Assembly (NCBI GenBank): GCA_947502975.1
Contig: CANNBV010000002.1
Span: 372,001 to 436,000, forward strand
DNA from: an uncultured Flavobacteriaceae bacterium
Lineage (GTDB): Bacteria; Bacteroidota; Bacteroidia; Flavobacteriales; Flavobacteriaceae
Direction: 5' to 3'
Length of the DNA stretch: 64,000 nucleotides
Position numbers and translations under genes: made by a program. Below the pieces are notes generated by a model. The model was not told the origin of the DNA. It saw only the letters and a list, made by a program, of their open reading frames with translations, and did not search any database. This document shows positions 42,641 to 52,515 of the stretch, piece by piece (the first letter of the stretch is position 1; each line of letters opens with the position of its first letter).

Positions 42641-43864
42641 ATGGGTTTAAAAGAAAAATTACATAAGTTTAAGGAGAAGAATAAAGATAAAAAATGGATA
42701 CCTGCGTTCAATGCGATCCATACATTTTTGTACTTACCTAACGAGACCACTCACGGTGGTACTCACATAAAAGTAGCTGACGATTTAAAACGTACCATGA
42801 ATACTGTAATTATGGCATTAGTGCCATGTTTGATATTTGGTATGTATAATGCAGGATATCAACATTATTTGGCATTAGGTGAAATTGATGCTGCTCATGG
42901 ATTTTTAGGTGCTTCGTTTTGGACACTTGATAATCTTATTATTGGATTATGGAAGGTGTTACCACTTGTAGTAGTATCCTATGGCGTTGGTTTAGCAGTA
43001 GAATTTGTTTTTGCTATCATCAAAGGCCACGAAGTAGAGGAAGGGTATTTGGTAACAGGTATGTTAGTACCTTTAATTGTTCCTGTTGATATCCCATTAT
43101 GGATGCTAGCTGTCGCTGTGATATTTGGAGTTGTAATTGGTAAAGAAGTTTTTGGAGGTACTGGGATGAACATCCTTAATCCTGCATTAACCATAAGAGC
43201 ATTTTTATTCTTTGCTTATCCTACTTGGATGTCGGGAGACAAAGTTTGGGTGCATGGTGCAGTAGAAAGAGATCAAATGATCGCAGATGGTGCTAGTTTA
43301 GATGCTATTTCTGGAGAGACCATTTTGGGGTCATATGCTCAAAACAATTCTGTCATTTATGATTATTGGGATATGTTCTGGGGATTGATACCAGGTTCAG
43401 TTGGTGAAACTTCTAAATTCTTAATTATAATTGGAGCATTATTCTTAATCTTTACAAAAATTGGAAGTTGGAGAATCATCGTTTCAACATTAATCGGAGC
43501 ACTAACCATGGGGTTAATATTCAATGGTGTTGTAGATGCTGGCTGGATTACAGAATCAAGTAAATTCTATGGATTAATGAATGTTCCATTCTGGCAACAT
43601 CTTATTATTGGTAGTATTTTATTTGGAGCAGTTTATATGGCAACAGACCCTGTTACAGCTTCACAAACTAATAAAGGCAAATGGATATATGGTTTCTTGA
43701 TAGGGTTTATTTCTATCATGATTCGCGTATTCAATCCTGCATATCCTGAAGGTGTGTTTTTAGCAATCTTGCTAATGAATGTGTTTGCACCGACAATTGA
43801 CCATTATGTGATTCAAGGTAATGTGAAGAAACGAATGAAACGTTTAAAAGTTAAAACAGCATAG
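42641..43864 (+). CDS. nqrB: Na+-NQR subunit B
   Basis: The 407-residue membrane subunit carries covalent FMN. The flavinylation-like motif is ISGETILG with Thr227, where the common form is SGAT; the Glu in place of Ala is noteworthy. Many transmembrane helices follow, and the tail holds MATDPVTASQTNKGKWIYG. Spacing to nqrA is 36 bases. FMN attachment depends on the ApbE-type transferase encoded at 56.7 kb. Confidence 0.96.
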   Translation: MGLKEKLHKFKEKNKDKKWIPAFNAIHTFLYLPNETTHGGTHIKVADDLKRTMNTVIMALVPCLIFGMYNAGYQHYLALGEIDAAHGFLGASFWTLDNLIIGLWKVLPLVVVSYGVGLAVEFVFAIIKGHEVEEGYLVTGMLVPLIVPVDIPLWMLAVAVIFGVVIGKEVFGGTGMNILNPALTIRAFLFFAYPTWMSGDKVWVHGAVERDQMIADGASLDAISGETILGSYAQNNSVIYDYWDMFWGLIPGSVGETSKFLIIIGALFLIFTKIGSWRIIVSTLIGALTMGLIFNGVVDAGWITESSKFYGLMNVPFWQHLIIGSILFGAVYMATDPVTASQTNKGKWIYGFLIGFISIMIRVFNPAYPEGVFLAILLMNVFAPTIDHYVIQGNVKKRMKRLKVKTA

Positions 43865-43866
43865 TT

Positions 43867-44613
43867 ATGGCAGTTAATACAGATAAAAATTCATATACAA
43901 TAATTTTCGCCATAGCCATGGTTGTGGTTGTAGGATCGTTATTAGCGTTTACTGCATCATCTTTGAGACCTAATATTGATGAGAATAAGCGTATGGAAAA
44001 GCAGCAAAATATTTTGTATGCTATGGGTGTAAATGGAAATGAAGGAGATGGCGATATCACATTTGTTGGAACCGATATTGTTGGTGAAGAATTTTCAAAA
44101 TACATCAAAACACAATTAGTGATTGAAAATGGTGTTGCGAAAGAAGATAATGAAGCTTATTTAATTGATATTAAAAAAGAACAAGCAAAAGCTAAAAATG
44201 GAGGCACAAGACGTCTGCCACTATTTGTTGGAGAAAAAGATGGTAAAACATTTTATATAGCGCCAATAAGAGGTAAAGGTCTTTGGGATGCTATTTGGGG
44301 CTATGTTGCTCTAAATGAAAAAATGGTTGTGCAAGGCGCGTTTTTTGACCATGCTGGAGAAACACCAGGTTTAGGAGCAAATATTAAGCAACGCTATTTT
44401 ATGGATGATTTTGAAGGAGAACGCTTATTAACAGATGCTGGTGCTTTTAAAGGTATTACTGTTGCTAAGGGTAATGCTGATCCTAAAAATGAGATAAAAG
44501 ACGATTATGAAGTTGATGCATTAGCTGGTGCTACGATCACAGGTGATGGTGTTACAGCCATGATTAAGAAAGATTTAAAATTGTATTTACCTTACTTTAA
44601 AACGTTAAAATAA
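43867..44613 (+). CDS. nqrC: Na+-NQR subunit C
   Basis: The 248-residue subunit has one N-terminal membrane helix and a periplasmic FMN domain. The flavinylation motif is ALAGATITGDGV with Thr223. GKGLWDAIWGYVAL and HAGETPGLGANIK are also typical. Its start lies two bases after the nqrB stop, so the genes are coupled. Confidence 0.97.
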   Translation: MAVNTDKNSYTIIFAIAMVVVVGSLLAFTASSLRPNIDENKRMEKQQNILYAMGVNGNEGDGDITFVGTDIVGEEFSKYIKTQLVIENGVAKEDNEAYLIDIKKEQAKAKNGGTRRLPLFVGEKDGKTFYIAPIRGKGLWDAIWGYVALNEKMVVQGAFFDHAGETPGLGANIKQRYFMDDFEGERLLTDAGAFKGITVAKGNADPKNEIKDDYEVDALAGATITGDGVTAMIKKDLKLYLPYFKTLK

Positions 44614-44614
44614 T

Positions 44615-45259
44615 ATGGGACTACTTTCAAAAAAAGATGCAAAGTTAATCACAGACCCGTTAGCGGATAACAACCCAATTACAATTCAGGTATTAGGGAT
44701 TTGTTCTGCATTAGCAATTACAGCAGAGTTAAAAGCTTCCTTGGTAATGGGAATTGCTGTACTTTTCGTTTTAGGTGTAGGTAACGTAGTGATTTCTTTA
44801 ATGAGAAATATCATTCCTTCAAAAATTAGAATTATTGTACAGCTTATTGTAGTTGCTGCTTTAGTAATTATAGTAGATCAAGTGTTGAAAGCATTTGCTT
44901 ATGAGTTAAGTAAAACACTATCTGTATTTGTTGGATTGATTATTACTAACTGTATTATTATGGGGCGTTTTGAAGCCTTTGCTTTAGGTAATGGTCCTTG
45001 GAAATCATTTTTAGATGGTATTGGTAATGCTTTGGGTTATGCCGTAATACTATTAATAGTTGGGTTCTTTAGAGAACTATTAGGTTCAGGTACCTTATTC
45101 GGAATTCCTGTATTAGGTGATCCAATTGAGAAAACAGGAGTATACTCTATAGGCTACGAAAATAACGGATTTATGCTAATGCCTCCAATGGCACTTATTG
45201 TTGTAGGTTTAATTATTTGGGTACAACGTAGTAGAAATAAAGCATTAATAGAGGATTAA
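44615..45259 (+). CDS. nqrD: Na+-NQR subunit D
   Basis: The 214-residue integral membrane subunit has DPLADNNPITIQVLGICSAL, NCIIMGRFEAFALGNGPWKS and FFRELLGSGTLFG, the NqrD/RnfE hallmark. It forms part of the membrane Fe-S-containing Na+ channel unit with NqrE. It begins one base after nqrC. Confidence 0.97.
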   Translation: MGLLSKKDAKLITDPLADNNPITIQVLGICSALAITAELKASLVMGIAVLFVLGVGNVVISLMRNIIPSKIRIIVQLIVVAALVIIVDQVLKAFAYELSKTLSVFVGLIITNCIIMGRFEAFALGNGPWKSFLDGIGNALGYAVILLIVGFFRELLGSGTLFGIPVLGDPIEKTGVYSIGYENNGFMLMPPMALIVVGLIIWVQRSRNKALIED

Positions 45260-45317
45260 ACCTTATTGAAGAATTGTAAAAATAATATTCTTTTAGAAGA
45301 ATTAAATAAAATATAAA

Positions 45318-46040
45318 ATGGAGCACATCGAATTATTTTTTAAGTCAATTTTTATTGATAATATGGTGTTTGCGGTTTTCTTAGGTATGTGTTCGTACTT
45401 GGCCGTTTCTAAAAAAGTAGCTACAGCAGTTGGTCTTGGTGCTGCAGTAATATTTGTATTGGCTATCACAGTACCTTTAAACTGGTTGCTAGATCAGTAT
45501 CTTTTACAGCCTGGAGCTTTATCTTGGTTAGGTGCTGAATATGCTGATTACGACTTAAGCTTCTTGTCATTCATCATGTTTATTGCAACTATAGCAACAA
45601 TGGTACAACTAGTTGAGATTGTAGTTGAGAAGTTTTCACCATCATTATACAACTCGTTAGGGATCTTTTTACCGCTTATTGCAGTAAACTGTGCAATTTT
45701 AGGAGGCTCTTTATTTATGCAGTCTCGTGAGATTGAAACTTTAGGATTAGCTTTTAATTATGGAATTGCTTCAGGAATTGGGTGGTTTTTAGCAATTTTA
45801 GCTATTGCTGCCATACGAGAAAAAATTAGATATAGTAATGTTCCAGCGCCTTTAAGAGGCTTAGGTATTACATTTATTATAACAGGCCTTATGGGAATTG
45901 GTTTCTTAAGTTTTGGTGGAATGTTAACTGGAGGAGATGAAGAGGAAAAGCCAGCAACAGAAACTGTAATAGAAGTTGAAAAAACAGAGATTGAAAAAGA
46001 GGCTAAAAAATTAGCCGATAACACAAAAATAATCGAGTAG
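45318..46040 (+). CDS. nqrE: Na+-NQR subunit E
   Basis: The 240-residue membrane subunit has FLGMCSYLAVSKKVATAVGL and LPLIAVNCAILGGSLFMQ, the paired Cys-containing helices shared by NqrD and NqrE. A charged tail (about residues 205-240) extends beyond most NqrE proteins. It is co-transcribed with nqrF, whose start is one base on. Confidence 0.97.
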   Translation: MEHIELFFKSIFIDNMVFAVFLGMCSYLAVSKKVATAVGLGAAVIFVLAITVPLNWLLDQYLLQPGALSWLGAEYADYDLSFLSFIMFIATIATMVQLVEIVVEKFSPSLYNSLGIFLPLIAVNCAILGGSLFMQSREIETLGLAFNYGIASGIGWFLAILAIAAIREKIRYSNVPAPLRGLGITFIITGLMGIGFLSFGGMLTGGDEEEKPATETVIEVEKTEIEKEAKKLADNTKIIE

Positions 46041-46041
46041 T

Positions 46042-47349
46042 ATGATCTTAGCAGCAGGAACAACAGGAATTGTTATAGCAACAGTTGCAGCGTTTTTAGT
46101 AATCACGCTTGTACTTGTTAGTTTATTACTTTTTGTAAAACAAAAATTATCACCATCTGGTCCAGTAAAAATTACGATTAATGGAGAAAAAGAAATAGAA
46201 GTAGCCTCTGGAGGAACTTTATTATCGACTCTTGGTGGCAATAAAATTTTCTTACCATCTGCATGTGGTGGTGGTGGAACTTGTATTCAATGTGAATGTC
46301 ACGTTTTAGAAGGAGGAGGAGAAGCTTTGCCTACTGAAACACCGCATTTCTCAAGAAAAGAATTACAACATGGTGCTCGTTTGGCTTGTCAGGTTAAAGT
46401 AAAGCAAGACATGAACATCACCATTCCTGAAGAGGTATTTGGTATCAAGAAATGGGAAGCTACCGTAGTGCGTAATTATAATGTTGCATCTTTCATTAAG
46501 GAGTTTGTTGTTGAAATTCCTGAAGATATGGGGTACAAAGCAGGAGGTTATATTCAAATTGAAATTCCAGAATGTGAGATTAAGTATTCTGACATTGATA
46601 TCACAGCGCATCCTGAGGAACATGAAACACCAGATAAGTTTCAGGCTGAGTGGGACAAGTTTGGACTTTGGCCTTTAGTGATGAAAAATAGCGATACAGT
46701 AGAAAGAGCATATTCGATGGCTTCTTACCCTGCTGAGGGACGCGAAATCATGTTGAACGTTCGTATTGCAACGCCACCATGGGACCGTTCTAAAAATGGT
46801 TGGATGGATGTAAATCCAGGAGTAGCTTCATCTTATATTTTCGCTCAAAAACCAGGAGATAAGGTTACAATTTCAGGTCCTTATGGTGAATTCTTCATAA
46901 ATGAATCTGAAAGTGAAATGTTGTATGTTGGTGGTGGAGCTGGTATGGCACCGATGCGTTCTCACTTGTATCACTTATTTAAAACCTTAAAAACAGGTAG
47001 AAAAGTTACATATTGGTACGGTGGACGTTCTAAGCGTGAGTTATTCTACATCGATCACTTTAAATCTTTAGAAAAAGACTTCCCTAATTTTAAATTCTAC
47101 ATGGCGCTATCTGAGCCAATGGAAGAAGATAATTGGAGAGTAAAAGACGATATTGATGCAGATGGAGATGGTTTTGTTGGATTTATTCACAATTGTGTAA
47201 TAGACAATTATTTAAGCCACCATGAGTCACCTGAAGATATAGAATTATATTTCTGTGGACCACCATTAATGAACAAAGCAGTTCAAAAAATGGGAGAAGA
47301 TTTTGGTATTCCTGATGAGCATATCCGATTTGATGACTTTGGAGGATAA
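46042..47349 (+). CDS. nqrF: Na+-NQR subunit F (NADH dehydrogenase)
   Basis: The 435-residue subunit oxidises NADH. An N-terminal membrane helix is followed by a [2Fe-2S] domain with Cys75, Cys81, Cys84 and Cys116 (ACGGGGTCIQCECH and LACQVKV). FAD domain (RAYSMASYPAEGREI) and NAD domain (LYVGGGAGMAPMRSHL) complete it. It closes the operon; a REP-like palindrome and a terminator follow. Confidence 0.98.
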   Translation: MILAAGTTGIVIATVAAFLVITLVLVSLLLFVKQKLSPSGPVKITINGEKEIEVASGGTLLSTLGGNKIFLPSACGGGGTCIQCECHVLEGGGEALPTETPHFSRKELQHGARLACQVKVKQDMNITIPEEVFGIKKWEATVVRNYNVASFIKEFVVEIPEDMGYKAGGYIQIEIPECEIKYSDIDITAHPEEHETPDKFQAEWDKFGLWPLVMKNSDTVERAYSMASYPAEGREIMLNVRIATPPWDRSKNGWMDVNPGVASSYIFAQKPGDKVTISGPYGEFFINESESEMLYVGGGAGMAPMRSHLYHLFKTLKTGRKVTYWYGGRSKRELFYIDHFKSLEKDFPNFKFYMALSEPMEEDNWRVKDDIDADGDGFVGFIHNCVIDNYLSHHESPEDIELYFCGPPLMNKAVQKMGEDFGIPDEHIRFDDFGG

Positions 47350-47358
47350 ACATACACT

Positions 47359-47386
47359 TGTCATACTGAACTTGTTTCAGTATCTC
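47359..47386. repeat. REP-like palindrome, copy 2
   Basis: ATACTGAA-CTTGT-TTCAGTAT is a perfect 8-bp stem with TGTC at its left. It is the reverse-oriented relative of the element at 33481 and lies 10 bases beyond nqrF. Confidence 0.65.
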
Positions 47387-47395
47387 ATATAAAAC

Positions 47396-47427
47396 AAAAA
47401 CCAACTCAATTAGAGTTGGTTTTTTTG
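47396..47427 (+). terminator. Intrinsic terminator of the nqr operon
   Basis: CCAACTC pairs with GAGTTGG around AATTA, flanked by an A-run and seven T residues. Confidence 0.9.
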
Positions 47428-47446
47428 TGCCTGAACTTCATTAAAA

Positions 47447-47896
47447 TTATACAAGTTGGTATTTTGGTTTATCATTTTCGATCTCAAATAATTTAGTGTA
47501 ATCCATTATGTTTTTTACATTGTCTAACCTGCACAAAAAAGCTATCACATTGCTTAGGCCATGGAATAAAACACCTTTATCAGTAGTGTCTTTCGGTTTA
47601 TTATTTTTGAAATGAAGCGGTACTTGAAAACCACAAGCCTTTAAAAATGTATGTTCAATTTGGAGTAATTCTAATGGTGTATATCCATTAAATTTTCTAC
47701 CAAGAGTTTGATTAACCCTGCCCACATAATTCAATGTTAAAGCCCCATGATCGTCTGATAGGTGTTTCCAACTATCAGTATTATCCAAAATATTTCCAAC
47801 GGCACATTGCTGGCAACATTCTGGATTCAGGGTGTTATTATGAAATGCTGTATATAGCTTCTTAATAGCTGATTCTAAACGTGGAGTAGTATTCAT
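47447..47896 (-). CDS. Conserved flavobacterial protein with Cys cluster
   Basis: The 149-residue protein has NPECCQQCAVGNILDNTDSW, a CCxxC cluster possibly binding metal. Conserved-looking stretches LNYVGRVNQTLGRKFNGYTP and PLELLQIEHTFLKACGFQVP follow. Such proteins are often found beside nqr genes in flavobacteria and may be annotated by association; this is from memory. Function is unknown. It is convergent with the nqr operon. Confidence 0.7.
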   Translation of the reverse strand: MNTTPRLESAIKKLYTAFHNNTLNPECCQQCAVGNILDNTDSWKHLSDDHGALTLNYVGRVNQTLGRKFNGYTPLELLQIEHTFLKACGFQVPLHFKNNKPKDTTDKGVLFHGLSNVIAFLCRLDNVKNIMDYTKLFEIENDKPKYQLV

Positions 47897-48004
47897 AAGC
47901 TAAATTTTACATTAAATTACTAAAAATCTAGATGTGATTTGTGAAATTACTCTTAAATTTTTATCTCATCTATACGAAGTGAAATTTGATAACGTTTCTA
48001 AAAC

Positions 48005-48874
48005 ATGAAAAGAGCTTTACTTTTAATAGCCATAGTTTTTGTTATTGCTTTAGTGCTATATCAAATTGAGCCAGTAAAACAAACCACAAATAATTTAATA
48101 GCCTCAACAACTACTGTAAGCCTTTTAGATAGAGATAGCCTTACTATAAAATCTAGAGTTAATCTTCCTGAAGGTTATAAAAGGGCTATTTATCCTAAAG
48201 GTTCTTTTCAAGAATATCTTAGAAATTATAAGCTAAAACCATTCGGAACAAAAATCATTAATTATGATGATAGTGAATATTTTTGGCAACGTGGACATAT
48301 TGGCGTTTTGGAAATTCCTGTACCTAAAAATGGATTACAACAATGTGCTGATGCTTTAATTAGAATTAGAAGTGAATACTTGTGGGATAATAATAGAAAA
48401 GATGAAATCGGTTTTAATTTCACAAGTGGACATTATTGTTCATGGACAGAATATGCCAAGGGATTCAGGCCAAAGATTAATGGAAACAAAGTATCGTTTA
48501 ACAAAACCGCATCAGAAAATCATTCAAAAGAAAACTTTTATAAATATTTGAATTTGATATATATGTATTCTGGCACGCTTTCATTATACAATGAACTACC
48601 AAAGATTACTGATATTAATAATTTGAAATTAGGAGATATGCTTATAAAAGGTGGTTCACCTGGACATATCGTTATGGTTTGCGATGAAGCAGTAAATGCT
48701 AATGGAGACAAAATATATCTACTCTTTCAGGGCAATACGCCAGCGCAAAGTGTTCATTTAGTTAAAAACCTTGAAGATTCTCAATTCTCACCTTGGTATC
48801 ATTTAGAAAAAGATGCCGTTATTCCAGTATCTAATTACACCTTTTATGATTCTAAATTTGTGAGATTTAAATAA
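48005..48874 (+). CDS. DUF4846 lipid-anchored or secreted protein
   Basis: The 289-residue protein has an N-terminal hydrophobic segment (ALLLIAIVFVIALVLYQI) and then DUF4846: YWFRGHIG-like SEYFWQRGHIGVLEIP, FNFTSGHYCSWTEYAKGF and LGDMLIKGGSPGHIVMVCDE. The last part, with GGSPGHIVMV, is the usual end motif of the domain. Function unknown; envelope location inferred. Confidence 0.88.
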   Translation: MKRALLLIAIVFVIALVLYQIEPVKQTTNNLIASTTTVSLLDRDSLTIKSRVNLPEGYKRAIYPKGSFQEYLRNYKLKPFGTKIINYDDSEYFWQRGHIGVLEIPVPKNGLQQCADALIRIRSEYLWDNNRKDEIGFNFTSGHYCSWTEYAKGFRPKINGNKVSFNKTASENHSKENFYKYLNLIYMYSGTLSLYNELPKITDINNLKLGDMLIKGGSPGHIVMVCDEAVNANGDKIYLLFQGNTPAQSVHLVKNLEDSQFSPWYHLEKDAVIPVSNYTFYDSKFVRFK

Positions 48875-48880
48875 GTAAAT

Positions 48881-51754
48881 TTAAGGCTTACGTTTCTTTA
48901 GAATAAAGTATGCGCCTATTACAATTAACAGGCCAATTAATAAACACCAAATTAACGTTGAAGAAGATTCTAAATCTATCGGAGAAGTATCTCCAATAAG
49001 TACTAAGCCTGCCCAATATTGTGGTGCAATAGTGCGGCCTTCTGCAATTGAAATGTATTTTAGCTTTGCTTGTTGTAATGCTTTATCTTTAGGTAAGCCT
49101 TTTTTTATATTTTGATAAAACAATTCAATAATTTCTGAGCTTGACTTTTCATCAATTTTCCATAAGCTTGTCAAGATACTTTCACTGCCAGCATAATTAA
49201 ACGCATGTGCTAAAGAAATCATGCCTTCTCCTGATTGGTATGTAGGTTTGCCAGTTTCGCAAGCAGTTAAAATAGCTAAATTAGCATTAAGATTTTCATT
49301 ATATATTTCAAAGGTATACAATGAGTTATCTTCATCCTCACTAGTTTTTGCAAATATTAACCTTGATAGCTCTGGTGATACATTATTAGATTCGGCATGA
49401 GTACCAATATGGATAATTTTGTGCTCATTAGCCTCATTCTTAAAAATCTGTTTAGAGGCATTTTTATTGATAAAATAATTACCTCCAAATAGTCTAGAAT
49501 ATTCCTTAGCTAAATCAACACTAAAGGGCTGAGGTAGTAAGCTTAAATATGTTTTGTCTATGGATAACGAATCTGTAATTGCAATACTATAGTCCTCTTT
49601 CATTTTAGCATTAAATTCTGGAGCAAATGCAACAAAGTCCTTAGCGTAGTTTATGGTTTTTTTATTATTCGTATAAAGTAATAAACTATAGTTGTATGAA
49701 ATGGCGTGTTTTGCCAATAAGCTATTAGTTGCTAAATCTTTAAACGAATTAATTTTGGATGGTGTTAAGCTTTCAAAACTTAAATTGAATAATTCTCCAT
49801 CTGGAATAATAACGACATTTTTAGTCGTTACTTTAGAAGCAAAAGGTTTCCATATCGCTTCATAGAGATTATGGAGTGATTCTGAAGTTTTAGTTATACC
49901 AGATTCATGATTAGAAAGTATGGAAACATGTTTTTTAATATCTTCAGTTTTTAACTTGAATAATGCTTTATGTGTCTTGTTAATTACTGAAGCATGTAAG
50001 GTGTCTGAGATATATAAATACCTAATCATGGTCGTATTTTCGGGTACGTTTTTATGAATACTATCCATAGGTTCTTCAATTGTAGCATACCGCATTTTAT
50101 AATATTTACTATGATTTTGTTTTAGTGAATCCAGAAATGCATCCCATTGTTTGTTATAGTTGAAAAATCTTTCTATTGTAGCATTTTCTTCATTTAAAGC
50201 GGAAAATATTTTATCCTTTAAAAACTGTTCTCTTTCAATAATGGTTTCTGGAACATCTGAGAAACTTACTTTTTTTAAGTTTAACCTAGATCGTATTCTG
50301 TTGTATAAACTTGATTCGTGCAGTCCAATGAGATTCACTAAATAGTCATCGTTATTGGTTTTATTATAAAGGTCTAAGAATAGTTGTTTTCTAAAATCTA
50401 TTAATTTTTGATGGTCAGTAAGCAAGGTTTCGAGATCCGTTGGGGTTTTAATAATAGTTCTCTTCTTTTCTAAGATGCCTAACGCTTCTTCGGTTTGTTT
50501 TAAAAGACTATCTAAACCAGTAATACTTAGTTGCTGTTTTAAAAAGTATTCGGACTTTGATTTTACAAGAAGCGCCATTGGTTTTCTTGTTTCATTTTGA
50601 ATAGAATCTAATAAACTATTCATTTTCAGGTGTCTATTCTCGAAATAGTAAAGCGCTTTGTTACCGTACTTTATTGCATTTTTATAATCCTTTATACTAT
50701 AATAAACATTTGCTAAATTTTGGATTTGGTAATAACTTAATAATTCATTTTTGTAATTGTCTTGTTGTGTGAAATTATAACCTTCTTCAGCTAATGCTAA
50801 TGCCTTCTCATTCATGCCAATTTTAGCATAGAATTTAGACATTTCAACTAAGCCATCTAAGAATGAATTCGAATAAACCCCATTATAGTTTTTTCTATAC
50901 TCTGCCTCACACATTTCATAAACTTGTCTGGCATTTTCATAATCTTCAACATTCTCATATATTGAAGCTCTTACTAAATAGGCATAACTTTTTGCAAAGG
51001 GAATTTTCTCAATATTTTTCATGCCTAGGTCGGCCATCTTTCCAGCTTCTTTGTAGTTTCTGGCAATTAAATGTAAGTGACCTAGAATAAGTTGAGAAAT
51101 AGTAAGTGCAGTATCATCTGGTGTTAAAATCTTTTGCTTCTGATTATAGGAATATGTTGCTAAATTAATGGCTTGATTATTATCGCCAACACCCCGATAA
51201 AAACCAGCAAGATTGTCAATACATGCCAATCGCTTTTTAGTGGCTCTTAATTTTTCATCTTTATCCTCAGTTTCAATGCTATAATTATGTAAATGTGTTA
51301 TAGCTTCGTGCAATGTGGAAATAGCCTTTTCTGCTTTTCCTGTATTAAAAAAATTAAGGGCTATATTATTTTTTGTAACTCCTAATTTGTATTGTTTTTT
51401 TGAATCGTTGTAGGATGATTTCTTAAGATATTCTATAGATGTATTGAGGTAATAGTTTGAACTGTCTAATTTTTGTAAACTTTTTTGAAGTGTTCCTAAA
51501 AGATTATAGGATTTATATTTTAAATTAATATGCTTGTTAGAATCGTTGTCAAATGCTTTTAATATTTGATGAAGCTCTTTTTCTGAAGCATTCAGTTGTT
51601 TTAAGTTGAATAGGCTATCGGCAATATTGTATCTTATTTCTAATGGATCACTACGTTTAACGGAAATAGAATCCTGAAGTCCAAATACTCTACAAATGCT
51701 AAATAGTGTAATTACTATAAAAAAGGAAGTGAAAGATGTTGGCAGTTTTGCCAT
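48881..51754 (-). CDS. CHAT-domain peptidase with TPR repeats
   Basis: The 957-residue protein has a signal peptide, TPR repeats (about residues 40-400), a helical middle and a C-terminal CHAT caspase-like domain. The likely catalytic pair is His786 (HIGTHAESNN) and Cys832 (LTACETGKP). A final transmembrane helix (IWCLLIGLLIVIGAYFIL) and a positive tail place the peptidase outside the cytoplasm. It follows a TPR membrane protein and an ECF sigma gene, forming one operon. The substrate is unknown. Confidence 0.9.
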   Translation of the reverse strand: MAKLPTSFTSFFIVITLFSICRVFGLQDSISVKRSDPLEIRYNIADSLFNLKQLNASEKELHQILKAFDNDSNKHINLKYKSYNLLGTLQKSLQKLDSSNYYLNTSIEYLKKSSYNDSKKQYKLGVTKNNIALNFFNTGKAEKAISTLHEAITHLHNYSIETEDKDEKLRATKKRLACIDNLAGFYRGVGDNNQAINLATYSYNQKQKILTPDDTALTISQLILGHLHLIARNYKEAGKMADLGMKNIEKIPFAKSYAYLVRASIYENVEDYENARQVYEMCEAEYRKNYNGVYSNSFLDGLVEMSKFYAKIGMNEKALALAEEGYNFTQQDNYKNELLSYYQIQNLANVYYSIKDYKNAIKYGNKALYYFENRHLKMNSLLDSIQNETRKPMALLVKSKSEYFLKQQLSITGLDSLLKQTEEALGILEKKRTIIKTPTDLETLLTDHQKLIDFRKQLFLDLYNKTNNDDYLVNLIGLHESSLYNRIRSRLNLKKVSFSDVPETIIEREQFLKDKIFSALNEENATIERFFNYNKQWDAFLDSLKQNHSKYYKMRYATIEEPMDSIHKNVPENTTMIRYLYISDTLHASVINKTHKALFKLKTEDIKKHVSILSNHESGITKTSESLHNLYEAIWKPFASKVTTKNVVIIPDGELFNLSFESLTPSKINSFKDLATNSLLAKHAISYNYSLLLYTNNKKTINYAKDFVAFAPEFNAKMKEDYSIAITDSLSIDKTYLSLLPQPFSVDLAKEYSRLFGGNYFINKNASKQIFKNEANEHKIIHIGTHAESNNVSPELSRLIFAKTSEDEDNSLYTFEIYNENLNANLAILTACETGKPTYQSGEGMISLAHAFNYAGSESILTSLWKIDEKSSSEIIELFYQNIKKGLPKDKALQQAKLKYISIAEGRTIAPQYWAGLVLIGDTSPIDLESSSTLIWCLLIGLLIVIGAYFILKKRKP

Positions 51755-51765
51755 AAACTAGCATT

Positions 51766-52509
51766 TTAGTCAGTTAACTTTGATAAAATTTCTTTAGCTA
51801 TATCATTATCAGATTGAGAAAGATTCGTTTTAGCTAATTCAATATTTCCTTGCTGTAAATATGCCAGTCCTAAATAATAATAGGCATCATTTATTAACAC
51901 AAAATCTTTTTTAGATTGTACAGTTCGTTCTAAGAATGGAATAGCCTCGGCTTCTTTTCTGTTTGCTAAATGAGCAACTCCTAAAAAATAATTTAAAGTG
52001 TCGTTATCTGGTTTACTCTCGTAAAGTGCATTCCATTTACTAATAGCTATATCATAATCACCATGCTTATACTTTACCATAGCCTCATAGAATTCGAAAT
52101 TATCAGTGCTACTCATGGTTGTTGGTAGTCCTGGATCTGGCTTAAAATAGTCAGCATAAAGCTTTTCGTTTTGTGGTGTACTAAAAAACCAAATACTTCC
52201 AATGGCTATAATTATTGCTGCCGCAGCTGCGATTCTGCTATAACTTAAAAACCGAACTTTTTGTTTTTGTGTGTGCGCTACAGTTTTTGTTTTAGGTATA
52301 TCCTTATGAAACTCATTTAACTGTTCTTTTAAAGCTTGGGCTTCAATACCAAAGAGCATAGCCCGAACATCTTCAACTTGGGCCTTAAAATCATCATCTA
52401 TATCCAAAAGTCTATTGAAATCATCAAGTTCTTGGGTACTTAAAGTTCCATTTAGGTAACGTTCAATTGTTTCCAGTAATTCTTGTGATATGTTATCGCT
52501 ATTTTTCAA
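51766..52509 (-). CDS. Putative anti-sigma TPR membrane protein
   Basis: The 247-residue protein begins with a helical N-terminus (LETIERYLNGTLSTQELDDF) similar to anti-sigma or FecR-like cytoplasmic parts. A transmembrane helix (about residues 96-112) and a TPR-like outer domain (YDIAISKWNALYESKPDN) follow. It lies between the ECF sigma gene and the CHAT gene, so a role as the sigma regulator is inferred from order. Confidence 0.7.
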   Translation of the reverse strand: MKNSDNISQELLETIERYLNGTLSTQELDDFNRLLDIDDDFKAQVEDVRAMLFGIEAQALKEQLNEFHKDIPKTKTVAHTQKQKVRFLSYSRIAAAAAIIIAIGSIWFFSTPQNEKLYADYFKPDPGLPTTMSSTDNFEFYEAMVKYKHGDYDIAISKWNALYESKPDNDTLNYFLGVAHLANRKEAEAIPFLERTVQSKKDFVLINDAYYYLGLAYLQQGNIELAKTNLSQSDNDIAKEILSKLTD

Positions 52510-52515
52510 TATTTT

